Of a stretch of 64,000 nucleotides of DNA, positions 46,041 to 57,186 are shown piece by piece. Below the pieces are notes generated by a model. It saw only the letters and a program-made list of their open reading frames with translations. It did not search any database and was not told the DNA's origin. The stretch is from Saussurea involucrata (Eukaryota; Streptophyta; Magnoliopsida; Asterales; Asteraceae). Each line of letters starts with the position of its first letter. The first letter of the stretch is position 1. The stretch lies in NCBI GenBank assembly GCA_033807775.1, contig CM066312.1:27935696-27999695 (forward strand), in the 5' to 3' direction. The position numbers and the translations under genes are program-made.

Positions 46041-46720
46041 CATTGGTAGACCCGAAGATGATGTCATCTACATAGATCTGTACAAGCAAAATCTCATTAC
46101 CTTTTCTTTTGTAAAACAAAGTAGTATCTGTCGTACCTCTGTCGAAATCATTATCGAGAAGAAAGGTTGAAAGTCTTTCGTACCATGCTCTTGGAGCCTG
46201 TTTCAGTCCATACAGAGCTTTGTCGAGATAATAGACATATTTTGGGTACTTGGAACTTTCAAACCTTGGTGGCTGCTGGACGTATATTTCTTCTTGGATT
46301 TCACCATTTAGAAAGGCAGATTTTACATCCATCTGAAAGACTTTAAAACCTCTGTGGGCTGCGAAGGCTAAGAAGATTCTTATAGCTTCGAGCCGTGTGA
46401 CAGGGGCAAAAGTTTCATCGTAATCAATGCCTTCTTCTTAGCGATATCCCATGGCCACCAATCTTGCTTTATTTCTAATGACCACCCCGTCCTCATCCTT
46501 CTTGTTTCTGAAGACCCATTTAGTCCCTATTGCTTGTTTCCCTTTTGGCAGAGGAACTAGGGTCCATACCTTGTTTTTCTCAAACTGCAGAAGCTCTTCT
46601 TGCATAGCATCTACCCAGTTTGGGTCATCTAGGGCTTCAGAAATGCGTTTTGGCTCGATCATACTGATAAAATTTGTAAAGAAACAAAAATTGGCAGTGG
46701 CTGATCTTGTCTTTACTTTA
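46033..46720 (-). pseudogene. Y reverse transcriptase
   Basis: I-SMIEPKRISEALDD starts the domain. W-V-FRNKKDEDGVVIRNKARLVAMGY is followed by TAA (46438; Gln expected), EGIDYDETFAPVTRLEAIR, Q-MDVKSAFLNGE, LDKALYGLKQAPRAWY and the intact Y-V-D-D-IIFGS near 46058-46080. A TAG follows at 46033. All catalytic residues are present; only the stops disable it. Confidence 0.9.
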
Positions 46721-48300
46721 TCAGAAGGATCGCCAATGATTCGGGTTAGAGGATGGCTCATAGTCCACTTTGTTGTTCTGGGGAGATGGTCATTTGTGTC
46801 ATCTAGTTGAACTTCTGTAGGTGCACCCTGTGGTTCTAGTACACCTTCTGTAGTAGATGGCACTTCAGAGCTCGAAGTTGTTTCTTCAGCTTGTGGGATT
46901 ATTGGAATGAGAGTTGGAATATCTTCTAGGGAGGTTGAGACTGAATCCTCATTTTCCTCTGGTATCGGCTCCTCTGTTGTAGTTGGTGTTTCCAGTGCCT
47001 CTGTGGTAGAATCTTTGCTTGTGTAATCTTCTGTTGGCTCCCCCTCAACACGTGCATCTGCATGATTCACAAAAGAGAATGAAGTATTCAATGGACCAGT
47101 TAGAGATATACCTGACTCAGTCTGGTTGACAGAATATGTTTCTCCAGAGGCTCTGACAGCTCCAGCAGAGGGATCAATATCGTCGTGGAACATCTCTTCA
47201 AATAGCAGATTTAGGTCTGCTTCTCTTGTTTTTGAGATGACAGAGGATTCCTTCTTTAGACCGAGTTCTGAACTGACTTGTTCAGATGTCTTCTGAAAGA
47301 AATCGTCAAAAGAAACATTGATGCTTTCCACGATGGATCGAGACCGCAGAAGATATACTCTGTAGGCTTTTGAAGTGGCAGAGTATCCTATGAACTTTCC
47401 TTCATTAGCTTTCACATCGAACTTCCCTCTAGCTTCTCTGTCGTTTGAGACGAAGCATTTGTATCCAAAGACATGACATAACTTGATGTTGGGTCACCTC
47501 TTATTGATCAATTGATAAGGTGTCTTGATGTGTCTTTTGACTATGGCAGATCGATTCTGGGTATAACATGCTGTTGATATGGCTTCTGCCCAGAAAGAGA
47601 ATGGTAATCCAGATGCTGTGAGCATTGTCCTCGTAGCCTCTACAAGCGTTCGGTTCTTTCGTTCAACAACGCCATTTTGTTGAGGAGTACGTGTTGCAGA
47701 GAAGTTCTGTGAAATGCCTTCTTCTGTGAGATAAGCTTCAATGACAGAGTTTTTGAATTATGTGTCATTGTCGCTTCTCAACTTTTGGATTTTGCATTCG
47801 TACAGAACCCGGATCTTCTTCATTAAGTTTATCAGAGTGTTAGGAACATCTGATTTCTTTCTGACAAACTCCACCCATGTATATCTTGAGTATTCATCGA
47901 TCACCACTAGTATGTATTTCTTGCCTCCTAGGCTCTGTGTAGTGATTGGACCACAGAGGTCGACATGAAGCATGTGCAGAGGCCTAGGACAAGACACATC
48001 AGTCTTTCCTTTGTGGGAAGCTTTCTTAAGCTTGCCCATTTCACATGATGAGCATAGATGATCTTTGTTGAACTTAACATTCGGCAGACCTTTCACAAGA
48101 TCAAGTTTTACAAGCTTATCTAGAGTCTGAAAATTCAGATGGCAGAACCTGTTGTGCCATAACCAGGCTTCTTCATTTTTGCAAGCAACAAAGCAGAGCT
48201 TGTCTTCTTTGTTTTTGACGCTAAAGTTCATGAGATATAGATCTCCCTTTCTTTCAGCCTGCAGAAGCTCTACTCTAGTGTCTCTCCTTGTAGAGAGCAA
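46721..48300 (-). pseudogene. Y GAG-preintegrase, integrase and linker
   Basis: GAG-preintegrase zinc motif (AWLWHNRFCHLN...C-SSC, 48050-48180). The integrase core has M-LHVDLCGP, I-DEYSRYTWV, LRSDND with TAA at 47758 (Gln expected), and R-TPQQNGVVERKN, so D, D and E are all present. A TGA near 47495 (CGA expected) precedes P-NIKLCHVFGYKC. The F-IGYSATSKAYR block at 47350-47415 is followed by an acidic linker of about 200 residues ending in W-TMSHPLTRIIGD. Confidence 0.9.
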
Positions 48301-48380
48301 TAAGTTCTTTTAAACATGACATCGAAGCCAGTGTCACAAAGTTGGCTAACACTCAGAAGATTGTGCTTGAGGCCATCCAC

Positions 48381-48578
48381 TTATGCATCTTTGCATACTT
48401 CGATCTTTTCCTTTTTGATGACTCTGTAGCCTTTAATATATCCCTTCTTGTTGTCCCCAAAGGTCACCGTTCCTCCATTGAGTTTATCTTTGTAGGAGGA
48501 TAATAGACCTCTGTCGCCAGTCATGTGCCGCGAGCACCCGGAGTCAAGATACCAGATCGGCACATACTGCTTCTGCAA
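48381..48578 (-). pseudogene. Y aspartic protease
   Basis: The copia protease signature W-Y-LDSGCSRHMTGD near 48520-48565 is intact, followed by G-TVTFGDNKKGYIKGY. A TAA at 48381 stands before V-DGLKHNLLS, where CAA fits, and a frame change near 48590 disconnects it from the gag spacer upstream; another lies near 48300. The enzyme would mature the gag-pol polyprotein. Confidence 0.85.
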
Positions 48579-48583
48579 GACAA

Positions 48584-50161
48584 TCAGAGATTTTTAGGTA
48601 CCCATATCCAAATGGGTCCCTTTTTGTCAGAGGTCTTCAAGGTTGCCTTAGCATCCTTGGTTTTGGTTTTATCTTCTGTTGAAGAACCATTTTGTTTCTT
48701 CTTTCCCTTGAATTTTGCATTCTTTTTGGGCAAAGAGAGGAAACAGTGAGGACTTGAGAAATGTTGGTTCAATTGATACATAAGATCGAAACAATGGCAA
48801 TAGTGAATTTGCGAAGAGATTTGCTTGAACTTTTCATTGAAAACATTAAAACAGGGTACAGAGGCTTTAATTTTACAATCTACCCTAGCACTAGACTTCT
48901 TATTACAAAAGTTCCTATGCTGACTAGATTGTTGTTTTGAAAATTCTCTGGTTGGAGTAGCCTTCTGTGGACCCTTTATTTTGTGGTGAACTTCTGCAGG
49001 TTTCACTGTCACAGAAGCAAAAGACTTGTTATTTTCAACCCACTTACCTTTTTGTTGCCAAGTTAATTTTTCTTTAAAAGGCCTAAAAGGTTTAGCTTCT
49101 TTTGAATAGAGAGAGAATTTTTCCTTTTCAGGTTTGTTTTTCTCAAGCTACACAGAGGTTTTGGTTTGTACACACTTGTCCACAAAATCCGGGCAAATAG
49201 GAACACTTGTGATTATCTCCTTAGGAGTCATTGTTCTGTTAAGAATTTCAGAGGGAATTTTAAGTCCCTCTGCATCACAAGGATCTATTCCTGATTCAAC
49301 TGAATCAGTCTCTGAGTCGTCGTCGTATACAGAGGTTGAGTCACTTTGGTCTCGGTCGACAGAGGCTGGATTTTCCGAGCAAGTGCTGTACTCGCTTTCT
49401 TCCTCTCTTTCGTGGATATTTTCTAAGTCAACAGAAGTGTTCATCAAGGATTCCTCAGAGAGATTTTGGTCGTCAGAGGATGTACAGTGATTTTCATAAA
49501 AGTTGTTTTTCCCGATTTCCATTAACTCTTTTTCAAAAATATTTTTAAGTTTTTCTTCTATGGAAGCGGGCATATACTCAGGTGCCTCTGCCGATAGTTT
49601 CTTCTCAGAATCTATAGTGCAGACAAAGGCAACCTGAGATTGAGTCTCGGGTTCACCAAACTTAAAGATTCCTATCTGATCTTGTGTTTTCAGATATTTC
49701 TTAGGTTTGGAAGCTCTTTTGACAGAGGCTGATGATGGTAGGTCTGTGTTTTCAAACCACACATGTATCATCTTCAGAGGTTTCCTTATGTGAGGTTCCC
49801 CAGAGACTTTTCGCCTTTTGCTAACAGAGAGTAAGTTTGGAAATCCAGGTTTTCTTGTATCACCTATACAGAATAGAGATGACAGAGACTTGTTTCTTTT
49901 TGTTCCAGTGTATGGATCTATATCACAGAAGCCAATTCCCCGTCTCCCTATTTGTGTATTTATCTTTTCATATACCATCTGTGCATCTTGATATTTTTTC
50001 ATTAAAAGATCTCTTCTGAGTAGGTCTTGATGAAGTACTTCTCTTTCCTTTTGAAAATAGTGTTTAAGAGCAAGAATATTCATTCTGTCGCTCTCAACAT
50101 CCATAAGTTCTTTCGATTTAGCTTTTAATGCAGAGTTGAGTTCTGTAATCTTTTCTTTCAA
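48584..50161 (-). pseudogene. Y gag C-terminal extension and gag-pol spacer
   Basis: 49148-50161 begins with about 70 residues of coiled coil (K-EKITELNSALKAKSKEL) and continues as an acidic Ser/Glu-rich stretch. It ends at TAG 49148 where CAG is likely. 48584-49012 is Lys/Gln/Ser-rich and ends G-PIWIWVPKNL, the usual spacer before the protease in SIRE-type elements. No catalytic domain. The CAGAGG/CCTCTG word is frequent here, for instance five times at 49140-49500. Confidence 0.7.
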
Positions 50162-50227
50162 AGGATTTAGATGTTTATTCCAATTTGTTTCAATCTCTTC
50201 CTTTTCTTGAAATATTTTTGTCTTTTC

Positions 50228-51637
50228 TTAAGTTAGAAGTTTTGTTTCTCTCTCAAAAAATGCAAATTTCTTTTGAATGTTCTCACAAGTCTTTTTAAGT
50301 TCAGTATGTTCAATAGTTAGCTTAAGCAAATCAACTTTTGTTTCATCAGAGGAAGAGTTAGAAGTGGATACCTCACTATCGGAATCTGATGAGCTGACCT
50401 CTGCCATTCCACAGAACAAGGCGTTCTTGTCGCCTTCATCAGATGATTCATCTGACAGCCAGTTCTCCTGGTTCACCATTAGTGACTTCTGAGCATAGTA
50501 GTCCACTTTCTTTTTGTAGTAAGCAGAATCCCTCTGAGGGCGGTTTGGTTTGCTCCTGCAGTCAGCAGCGTAGTGATCAGGCTTGCCACAATTGAAACAT
50601 CCTTGGTTCTGGCGAGCGTTGCTAGCTCTGTCGTCTGACCTCTGTCGGTCACCACCTCTTTCTCCTTTCTCACCTCTGTCATTCGAACCATCTCTTCCTT
50701 GGTTTCTTGGTTCATACTTCTCTCCTCTGTCGTCCCTTCCTTCACGTTCATAACCCTTCTTCTTGTATCCTCCTCTTCCAAGCTATCGAGGCCATTGTTG
50801 CCTCTTCTTCTATCACCTCATCTTCAGAGCTATCGACAATCATCACTTTCTTCTTTTTCTCCTTCTTCTCCTTCTTTTCCTCCTCTTCCACAGCTTTCTT
50901 AGGCTTCTCCTTTGCCTCTGTAGTCTTCCCCACAAGTGCCAGAGGCCCAGTAGTCTGAGTTTTTGCCTGGGCGATTTGGGGTTCTTGAGCTGCCAATGTT
51001 CCATAAAGATCTGATAGGCTCCAGGTGTCTAGATCCTGATTTGTTTGTAGGGACATAGACAGTTGGAGCCATTCATCGTTGAGACTCTTTAAGAGCATGA
51101 CATTGTTTTCTTCAGAAGTTCTGTGGATCCCAAACTTCTTGCACTTGTTTATCAAGGAGTTAATCTTGTCATACGTAGACTGCAGAGACTCTGTCGGCAG
51201 AGCTTTGAATGAGTAATACTCATTGATACATTGGGCTCTGCGATTTTTCTGAGTTTTAGCCCCTCCTTCCAATTGTTTCTCCAGTTCCTTCCATAGATCG
51301 TATGCAGATTCACACACATCTAGGGATTGGAAGAGGTTATTGGGGATGGCCAATATCAGAATTCGTTTTGCCTTCTGTGCCAATTCGTATTTCGCCCAGT
51401 CAGGATCAGACCATTTATCTTTTGACTTAGGTTTCTCGTGCGCAAGAATTTCTGGAGTGTCATCTGTTGCAGGTACACGTGGTACAGAGAGCATGGGAAC
51501 GAAAGGAGGATTGTTGATGTAGTAAATAGCTTCTTTGTCAGTACCCTCGAAGAAATGAATCATTCGTACTTTCCACTGAGTAGAGTGGGTGGTTTAGTCA
51601 AAGAGCCGGCAGAGAAATAGTTGTTGGTGTTTGCCAT
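50228..51637 (-). pseudogene. Y gag
   Basis: The likely start is the ATG at 51635-51637, about 300 bp after the primer site; an indel near 51595 separates it from the long frame 50748-51563. The gag domain shows W-K-VRMIHFFEG, A-KRILILAIPNNLF, A-YDLWKELE, NEYYSFKALPTESLQSTYDKIN and a Lys/Glu-rich tail. After a frameshift near 50783 an Arg/Gly/Asp-rich stretch leads to an intact CX2CX4HX4C zinc knuckle near 50560-50605. A TAA at 50228 (Gln expected) interrupts the coiled coil behind it. Confidence 0.85.
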
Positions 51638-51926
51638 TTTTGAAATGGTTTTGAAATACCAGAAAACAGAGTATAAATTGAGATTTTCAGATGAAGGGTC
51701 AGAATTTTAGAAAAGAGATTACAACCTTGAAATTCTTAAGCGATGCACTAAAATGGAGAGTTTTAACCGAAAAAAATTTATGCAGGTTTACCAAGGTCAA
51801 ACAGGTGGAGAATGGCAAAAAAACAGAGTCTGTTTGAAATATGCGAAGAACAGGTCAAAATCTAACCAAGTTTCTACCAAAAATCATTGTAAGAGAGGAT
51901 CTCTTGATATAGAAAATCAAGGATGG

Positions 51927-51937
51927 CTCTGATACCA
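51927..51937 (-). other. Y primer-binding site (tRNA-iMet)
   Basis: TGGTATCAGAG on the minus strand, 2 bp beyond the 5' LTR end CCAACA. Gag starts about 300 bp downstream; no leader array was seen between them. Confidence 0.9.
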
Positions 51938-51939
51938 AT

Positions 51940-52636
51940 TGTTGGTTCCGTTTCTCTTGAACAATGATCTTTCTATCTATTAGTTCAAACAGAGTATGGT
52001 GCGGAAGCTTTTTACGAACTAAAAGATATTTAAGGTAGAAGAACACACAATATCAAATACGTGAGATGTAAATAACACAAGATTTAACTCAATAACCCAC
52101 TGTATATTGATATAAATGGAACACCAAGAACACCGAAGATTAAACAGGAATTCTGCTCTTAAGAATGTGTGTGTTGTGCAAATCTTAATAGAAGAGCTCA
52201 ACATGAGTCTTCTATTTATACTATTCATCAGGGGACAAGTTCTAGACATAAAGGACTAAAGGTACAAGACATGATCGTGAAACTGCCACTGGTACAACGT
52301 TAACATAGTGCGCCGCAATTCTACAAAGGCTGAAACCCATCAGAGTTTGACGCGTGGAATTGTCAGGGCACGCCTTGTACGAATGATCTTCAGGATCTTC
52401 GTACAGCAGAGATCGTGAGAAGCACGATAGTCTTTGTCTTGATCTTCATGAATTCTTCTAAGTCTTCAGTCTTCATACCACAGAGGCTCTGTCAAGTTTG
52501 GCAGAGGCTCTGTGGCCTTGTCCTCTGTGAGAGACTTCACTTGATCTTCTATCTGTGTCTTGGCAGAACCTCTGTCGATGTCTATACTTAGTCTAATTTT
52601 CAATACTTCTATAAGTAGTAGAAGTTGGAGCTAACA
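51940..52636 (-). repeat. Y 5' LTR
   Basis: 697 bp, matching 38200-38908 with about a dozen substitutions and lacking 12 bp near 52536. Confidence 0.95.
52212..52220 (-). promoter_or_regulatory. Candidate TATA box in Y 5' LTR
   Basis: TATAAATAG on the minus strand, in the LTR copy that would drive transcription of Y. Confidence 0.5.
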
Positions 52637-52641
52637 ATCAC

Positions 52642-53647
52642 CGATAATTTGATCAATGGGATGATCTTTGGTCCATTTGGTAGCAGGAGGTAGAGTAGGA
52701 GGAAGGCTTGAAGGGGGAAGAGATGGGGGATCTTGGATGATTGGAATGGGATCTTGAATATTGGTTGGAAGGGAGGTGTTTGGGTCAATTTCAGTGGGAG
52801 AGGGATTTGGTAAGGTGGAAGGTGACCCAACTTGTTGGAGAGAATTAGGAGGATTAGAGCGGGTGAAAGGAATGGAAGAGGAATCGGTGGGAGCTGCTAC
52901 AGGAGCATCACCAATGCATGATGAAATCCATCTATTGAGCTCATCATCAGCATTTGAAAAAGATGAGGATCTGAGGTCATCAAACTTTACATGAATGGAT
53001 TCATCAATGCATTTTCTTCTGAGATTGTAAACACGGTATGCTTTTGAGGACAAACAGTATCCCACAAAGATGCCTTCATCAGCCTTAGGATCAAAACTCC
53101 CAAGGTTCTCACGATCATTCAGAATAAAGCACAAACAGCCAAAAACATGAAGAAATCTTATATTTGGTTTTCGGCCATGGAAGACTTCATAAAGAGTTTT
53201 CCCATGTCTTTTGGTGATCACCGATCTGTTATGGGTAAAGCAAGCAGTATTAATAGCTTCAGCCCAAAAGTAAGTGGGAAGATTTGATTCACTCAACATC
53301 GATCTAGCAGCTTCACATGGAGTCCAATTCTGTCTTTCAACTACCCCATTCTGTTGAGGAGTTCTGACAGCCGAGAAATTTTGAGAATTTCCTTTATCAT
53401 TGAAGAAGTCTTCAAAGGCACTGTTTCTGAATTGGATGCCATTGTCACTTCTCACCGACCGGATAAGCTGACCATTCAGAACTTCATTCCTCTTGATAAA
53501 GTTGATGATTTCTTCAATTGCATCACTTTTGTACCTGAGAAAATATACCCAAGTATATCTTGTAAATTCATCAACAATTACAAGGATGTACCTTTTTCTA
53601 CCTAGGCTAGAAGTGCTGACTGGTCCACATAGATCCATGTGCAGCAT
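52642..53647 (-). pseudogene. X integrase and linker
   Basis: 335 codons of open frame: MLHMDLCGPVS, V-DEFTRYTWV, V-RSDNG and R-TPQQNGVVERQN carry D, D and E of the integrase core. Then F-LHVFGCLCFI, F-VGYCLSSKAYR and a Pro/Ser-rich linker ending in W-TKDHPIDQIIGD, where Y is inserted. The linker continues at 38199 with V-QTRRGIGN. This is the longest uninterrupted integrase in the window. Confidence 0.9.
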
Positions 53648-54101
53648 TTGGAGAGGAAGAGTGGTGGAGGAACACTACTTTGTCTTGAAGGAGGTATTGG
53701 TTTTCCCTTTTCACATGCATCACATAGTTTTTCTTTCACAAAGTTCAGCTTCGGCATACCGGTCACCAGATCTTCGTTGGAGATGATGTGTAGAGTTTTG
53801 AAGTTTAGATGAGACAGACGTTTATGCCACAACCATTTTCTTTTGGTTGTGTCATCAGACACAAAGCATATATTTGAAGCACCAAGATTTTGACCCATGT
53901 CTAGGACATAGACATTTTCCTTCCTTTTTCCAGAGAGAACCACCTTCATGTCTTTATCAACAATTGTACAGATACAAAGTTCAAAGATAACTTTGTAACC
54001 CAGATCACACAGCTGGCTTATGCTTAGAAGATTGTGGATTAACCCTTCAACAAGTGCCACTTTGTTAAATGTGACAGATCCATTGGTGAGAGTACCATAA
54101 C
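53602..54101 (-). pseudogene. X protease end and GAG-preintegrase
   Basis: G-SVTFNKVALVEGLIHNLLSISQLCD is the usual end of the copia protease region. W-LWHKRLSHLNFKTL and C-DACEKGK form the GAG-preintegrase zinc motif. A frameshift near 53650 leads into the integrase frame. The protease active site lies upstream of the C2 insertion and is not in the window. Confidence 0.85.
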
Positions 54102-54426
54102 TGTTAGGACCATAAATGTCCTATAAAATAGAAAATTATATAAAGAATTATAGCGTTTAATTAATTATTGTAAAAGCCCTTAATTGTGTTAATTGGGCTT
54201 AGTTTAGCTTAATGAGCTTGGGCCTTGTTGGTCTAAGGCCTAAGTATATAAGGTTTAGTCTTAACCTAGTTTAGGTTAGAGATCCACAATCGTTCCAATT
54301 CTCTTAATTCTAATATTCTCTGAACGATACTTTGAATGAATACGAGATGGATGACAACTTGAAATCAACAACTGTTCTTGTTATTGCTTATTGATTTTAT
54401 TGTTACCTGTCAATCTGGGATCTACA
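54102..54426 (+). repeat. C2 5' LTR
   Basis: 325 bp, TGTTAGGACC to GGGATCTACA, inserted into the X protease region. Left flank ATAAC would be the target duplication; the right end is not identified. The AGGAC-GTCCT stem lies just inside the 5' end. Confidence 0.85.
54244..54253 (+). promoter_or_regulatory. Candidate TATA box in C2 LTR
   Basis: GTATATAAGG, shared with C3 and C4. Confidence 0.55.
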
Positions 54427-54428
54427 TG

Positions 54429-54440
54429 TGGTATCAGAGC
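54429..54440 (+). other. C2 primer-binding site (tRNA-iMet)
   Basis: TGGTATCAGAGC, 2 bp after the LTR end. This proves a 5' LTR on the plus strand. Confidence 0.9.
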
Positions 54441-55710
54441 AGAATCGGGGATTTGAAGAAATAGAAGAAGCCAATCGAAAGCAATAGAAAACAAAGAAAA
54501 TTCGTATTTAATTTTCTGGAAATCGCAGCCGGGCCGTTTTGCCTTTTCCCGGAGTTTGAACCGTCGGATCGCCACGATGTTTGGACAGTAGCTTCACGAC
54601 ATTCTGTTCTACATTCTAAACAGTGGAGATTGTCGTTTGACGTCCAGAAGCACCCTTATTATTTTCGAAATAGTGCAGTTTTTTTGATGGGGTGAATCGA
54701 TCATCAATCGGGTTTGCAAAGCTTTTCGTTGATTTAATAATTTTTTTGTTAGATCTCGATTATTTTATCGTTTTAATATGGTTTTTATCTGCGTCTATAT
54801 AAATTCTCAAATGTAAAAATTTTTCAATTTAGAAAAAAATTAGTTCTTGAGTTTTGGTGTTGTTCTTAAATTTTTGTTTGTGGTGATTATTGAAAAATAT
54901 GATATATTTTGCTTAGAAATCGATTTGGGTATGTTTGTTTTTGTGTTTTTGGTCAAAATCTAACCCTACAAGAGTGGAATCGAGCAACCCCATCGAACCC
55001 TGATCCGAATTTATCGACCAACCGTAGTATCCGGAAGTTCCTTAGTGTTTCCGGGTAAGTTTCCTAATTCTCGCTACTATCCGGACGAATTGTTTCTGGT
55101 TCCCGGGTAAATTTGTTCGGACACTTCAAATTTTTCCGGATAAAATACACTTTCCTGACAAAACATCAATTTTCCCGAACACCCATTTATTTCCCCGGAT
55201 AACTCTCTTTCCGGACAAAAATGCTTTCCGGATGAAAACCCCACGCAAAGTATTTCCCGGATAAACTTCCCAGGTAAGTTTTCCGGATGAAATCATTCTA
55301 CCGGACAACATTTCTTAAGTAACAGCCCACTCTTGTTGACTCTGGTTTTCCTTTGTTTGACCACCGTACCTGCTGTTGAACATAATCGCCGATCACATTC
55401 TTTTCTTATCACTGCATGTATACTTCATAGTTAAATGCTACATGTCTTCATCTTGCATAGATACATCGCATACATACATCAAGACATACTAATGGATGCT
55501 AACTGTTGTCATATATTTGGTGCATGTGTCTCATCCTTCTGCATACATACATACCCACATGCTGCATGTTTATAATCCTTACATCAAGTCTCATTCGCTG
55601 CATATCAAATAAAAAAAAGGTAGTACATGCATCTATCTTCCACACACATATATAGATCCATCCAAGATTGCATATTTTTTCTCTCTTTTAATTCTTTCAA
55701 CATTGCATGC

Positions 55711-55751
<41 letters not shown>

Positions 55752-55764
55752 CAAAGAGAGAGAG
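54441..55764 (+). mobile_element. C2 leader, non-coding, with TTTCCGGATAAA array
   Basis: No recognisable protein. About fourteen degenerate copies of TTTCCGGA(T/C)AAA lie at 55020-55315. From 55380 to 55700 it is rich in CATGCAT and CATACAT words and ends in a TA/GA microsatellite at 55710-55764. Assignment of everything up to the fold-back element to C2 is inference; no gag follows. Confidence 0.55.
55020..55315. repeat. TTTCCGGATAAA word array
   Basis: About fourteen variants in 290 bp, mostly TTTCCGGATAAA, TTTCCGGACAAA and CCCGGGTAA, all in the same orientation unless palindromic (TCCGGA). Confidence 0.75.
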
Positions 55765-57186
55765 AGGAAAGTTCAAATGAAAACTCAAATTCAATTGTGA
55801 ACATGAGGACGAATCTTGGCCCTTCCATCTTTATTGATCAAATGACTCATATTAAATAGAGTTTTAATTGAAATTATTAATTAAGGTGATTAGGGGTAAA
55901 AATGGAAGATAATTTAAACTCACGCCTACCATATTTTCTTTTTTAATTAAAAACTTTTACCCCCCTTAAAGTTTAAAATAAATTATCTTAAAAATTACTA
56001 ATATTTTAATCAAACAAATTACATCAAAAAAACGAGAATTCCGTGCTCTTCGATATGACATCAATCTCGATATAGTTTTTTTTGTTTTAACCGTTTTTAC
56101 GTGAAATATCATATATGTGTTATATTCATTATGAATATTTATGTATTCAAGTGTTTATAACATCTCGACACCGTAAGTCCATAACTCGACATCACCTTCT
56201 AGAACACTTTCTTCAACGTCCTAAGACATCGTGTTCTTCATTACCGTAACCCAACACCCATCGAGATGAATCGGGAACCTATCGAGTTTCGATTGTGAAC
56301 CGAGGAACGAAAGAGAGTGCGTCACGTCTCCACACCTTCACGGGTCACTTATGTATTATTCTTCATGAATAATGTATTAATCATACTGAATCCTGTATTA
56401 TTCATCCTGAATATTGTATTATTCATCATGAATAGTGAATGAACGTTCACCTTTGTTATTCATACAGAACGTGGACACCTGGAGATGTGCATACATATTC
56501 ATAAAGAATAAAACCAAGTCGCGGTTGTGAATCGGAAAACAAAAGAGAGTGCGTCATGTGTTCACACCTTCACGGGTCATTCATATATTATTCATCATGA
56601 ATAATGTATCATTCAGGATGAATAATACAACATTCGAGATGAATAGTACATGATTCATGTTTAATAATACATGAATCAGGAATTCGTGTATTATTCATCC
56701 TGAATGTTGTATTATTCATTTTGAATACCGTGTTATTCGTCATGAATAGTGAATGAACGTTCCCCTTTGTTATTCATACTGAATATGGACAGCAGGAAAC
56801 GTGCATACATATTCATACTGAATATAACACATGCATAGCATTTCACGTAAAACGGTTAAAATGAACAAAAAACTATATCGAGATGGATGTCATATCGAAG
56901 AGCACGAAATTCTTTTTTTTTGATGTAATTTGTTTGATTAAAATATTAGTAATTTTTAAGATAATTTATTTTAAACTTTAAGGGGTAAAAGTTTTTTTAA
57001 TTAAAAAAAAAAATAAAAAGTAAAAGATGGTAGACGCTGATTCAAATTTCCATATTTGTCCCTAATCACTTCTCAATTGGTTTCATTAAGTCTTAACCAT
57101 TGATTAGTTTTCTAAATCTTGATCAATGGTTGTGACTTGTCCTCGTGTTCACAATTGAAAATGAGTTTTTATTTGAACTCACCCCT
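55765..57186. mobile_element. Fold-back DNA element with long inverted ends (MITE/MULE-like)
   Basis: The left end (AGTTCAAATGAAAACTC, from about 55770) matches the reverse complement of the right end (57145-57181). After a diverged stretch the arms match again over about 200 bp (left about 55925-56150, right about 56790-57030). TA repeats flank both sides, so the target duplication cannot be read. No transposase. The centre carries two tandem copies (about 56310-56520 and 56535-56825) full of ATTCAT-TGAAT palindromes. Confidence 0.75.

Larger units (their letters stand above)
38195..52641 (-). mobile_element. Y: copia (SIRE-like) element with both LTRs, minus strand
   Basis: The element spans 38200-52636 (14,437 bp) and is flanked by the perfect target duplication ATCAC (38195-38199 and 52637-52641). 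It has a 709-bp 3' LTR, a 697-bp 5' LTR, primer site, gag, protease, integrase, RT, RNase H, a 5-kb accessory region and a purine tract, in copia order. By eye the LTRs differ at about a dozen bases plus one 12-bp indel, so it is a recent insertion, yet the coding frames hold many stops. It sits in the integrase-RT linker of X. Confidence 0.95.
30928..54101 (-). mobile_element. X: copia (SIRE-like) element, minus strand, split by Y
   Basis: 3' LTR, purine tract, accessory ORF, RNase H and RT lie at 30928-38199. Integrase and protease lie at 52642-54101, on the other side of Y, and the integrase-RT linker is continuous when Y is removed. C2 is inserted in the protease region at 54102, so the gag and 5' LTR of X are out of the window. 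Confidence 0.8.

Noticed and set aside
50699..51014. Plus-strand hydrophobic small frames opposite the Y gag
   Set aside because: They are antisense shadows of Lys/Glu-rich coding sequence, which reads as Phe, Ser and Leu on the other strand.
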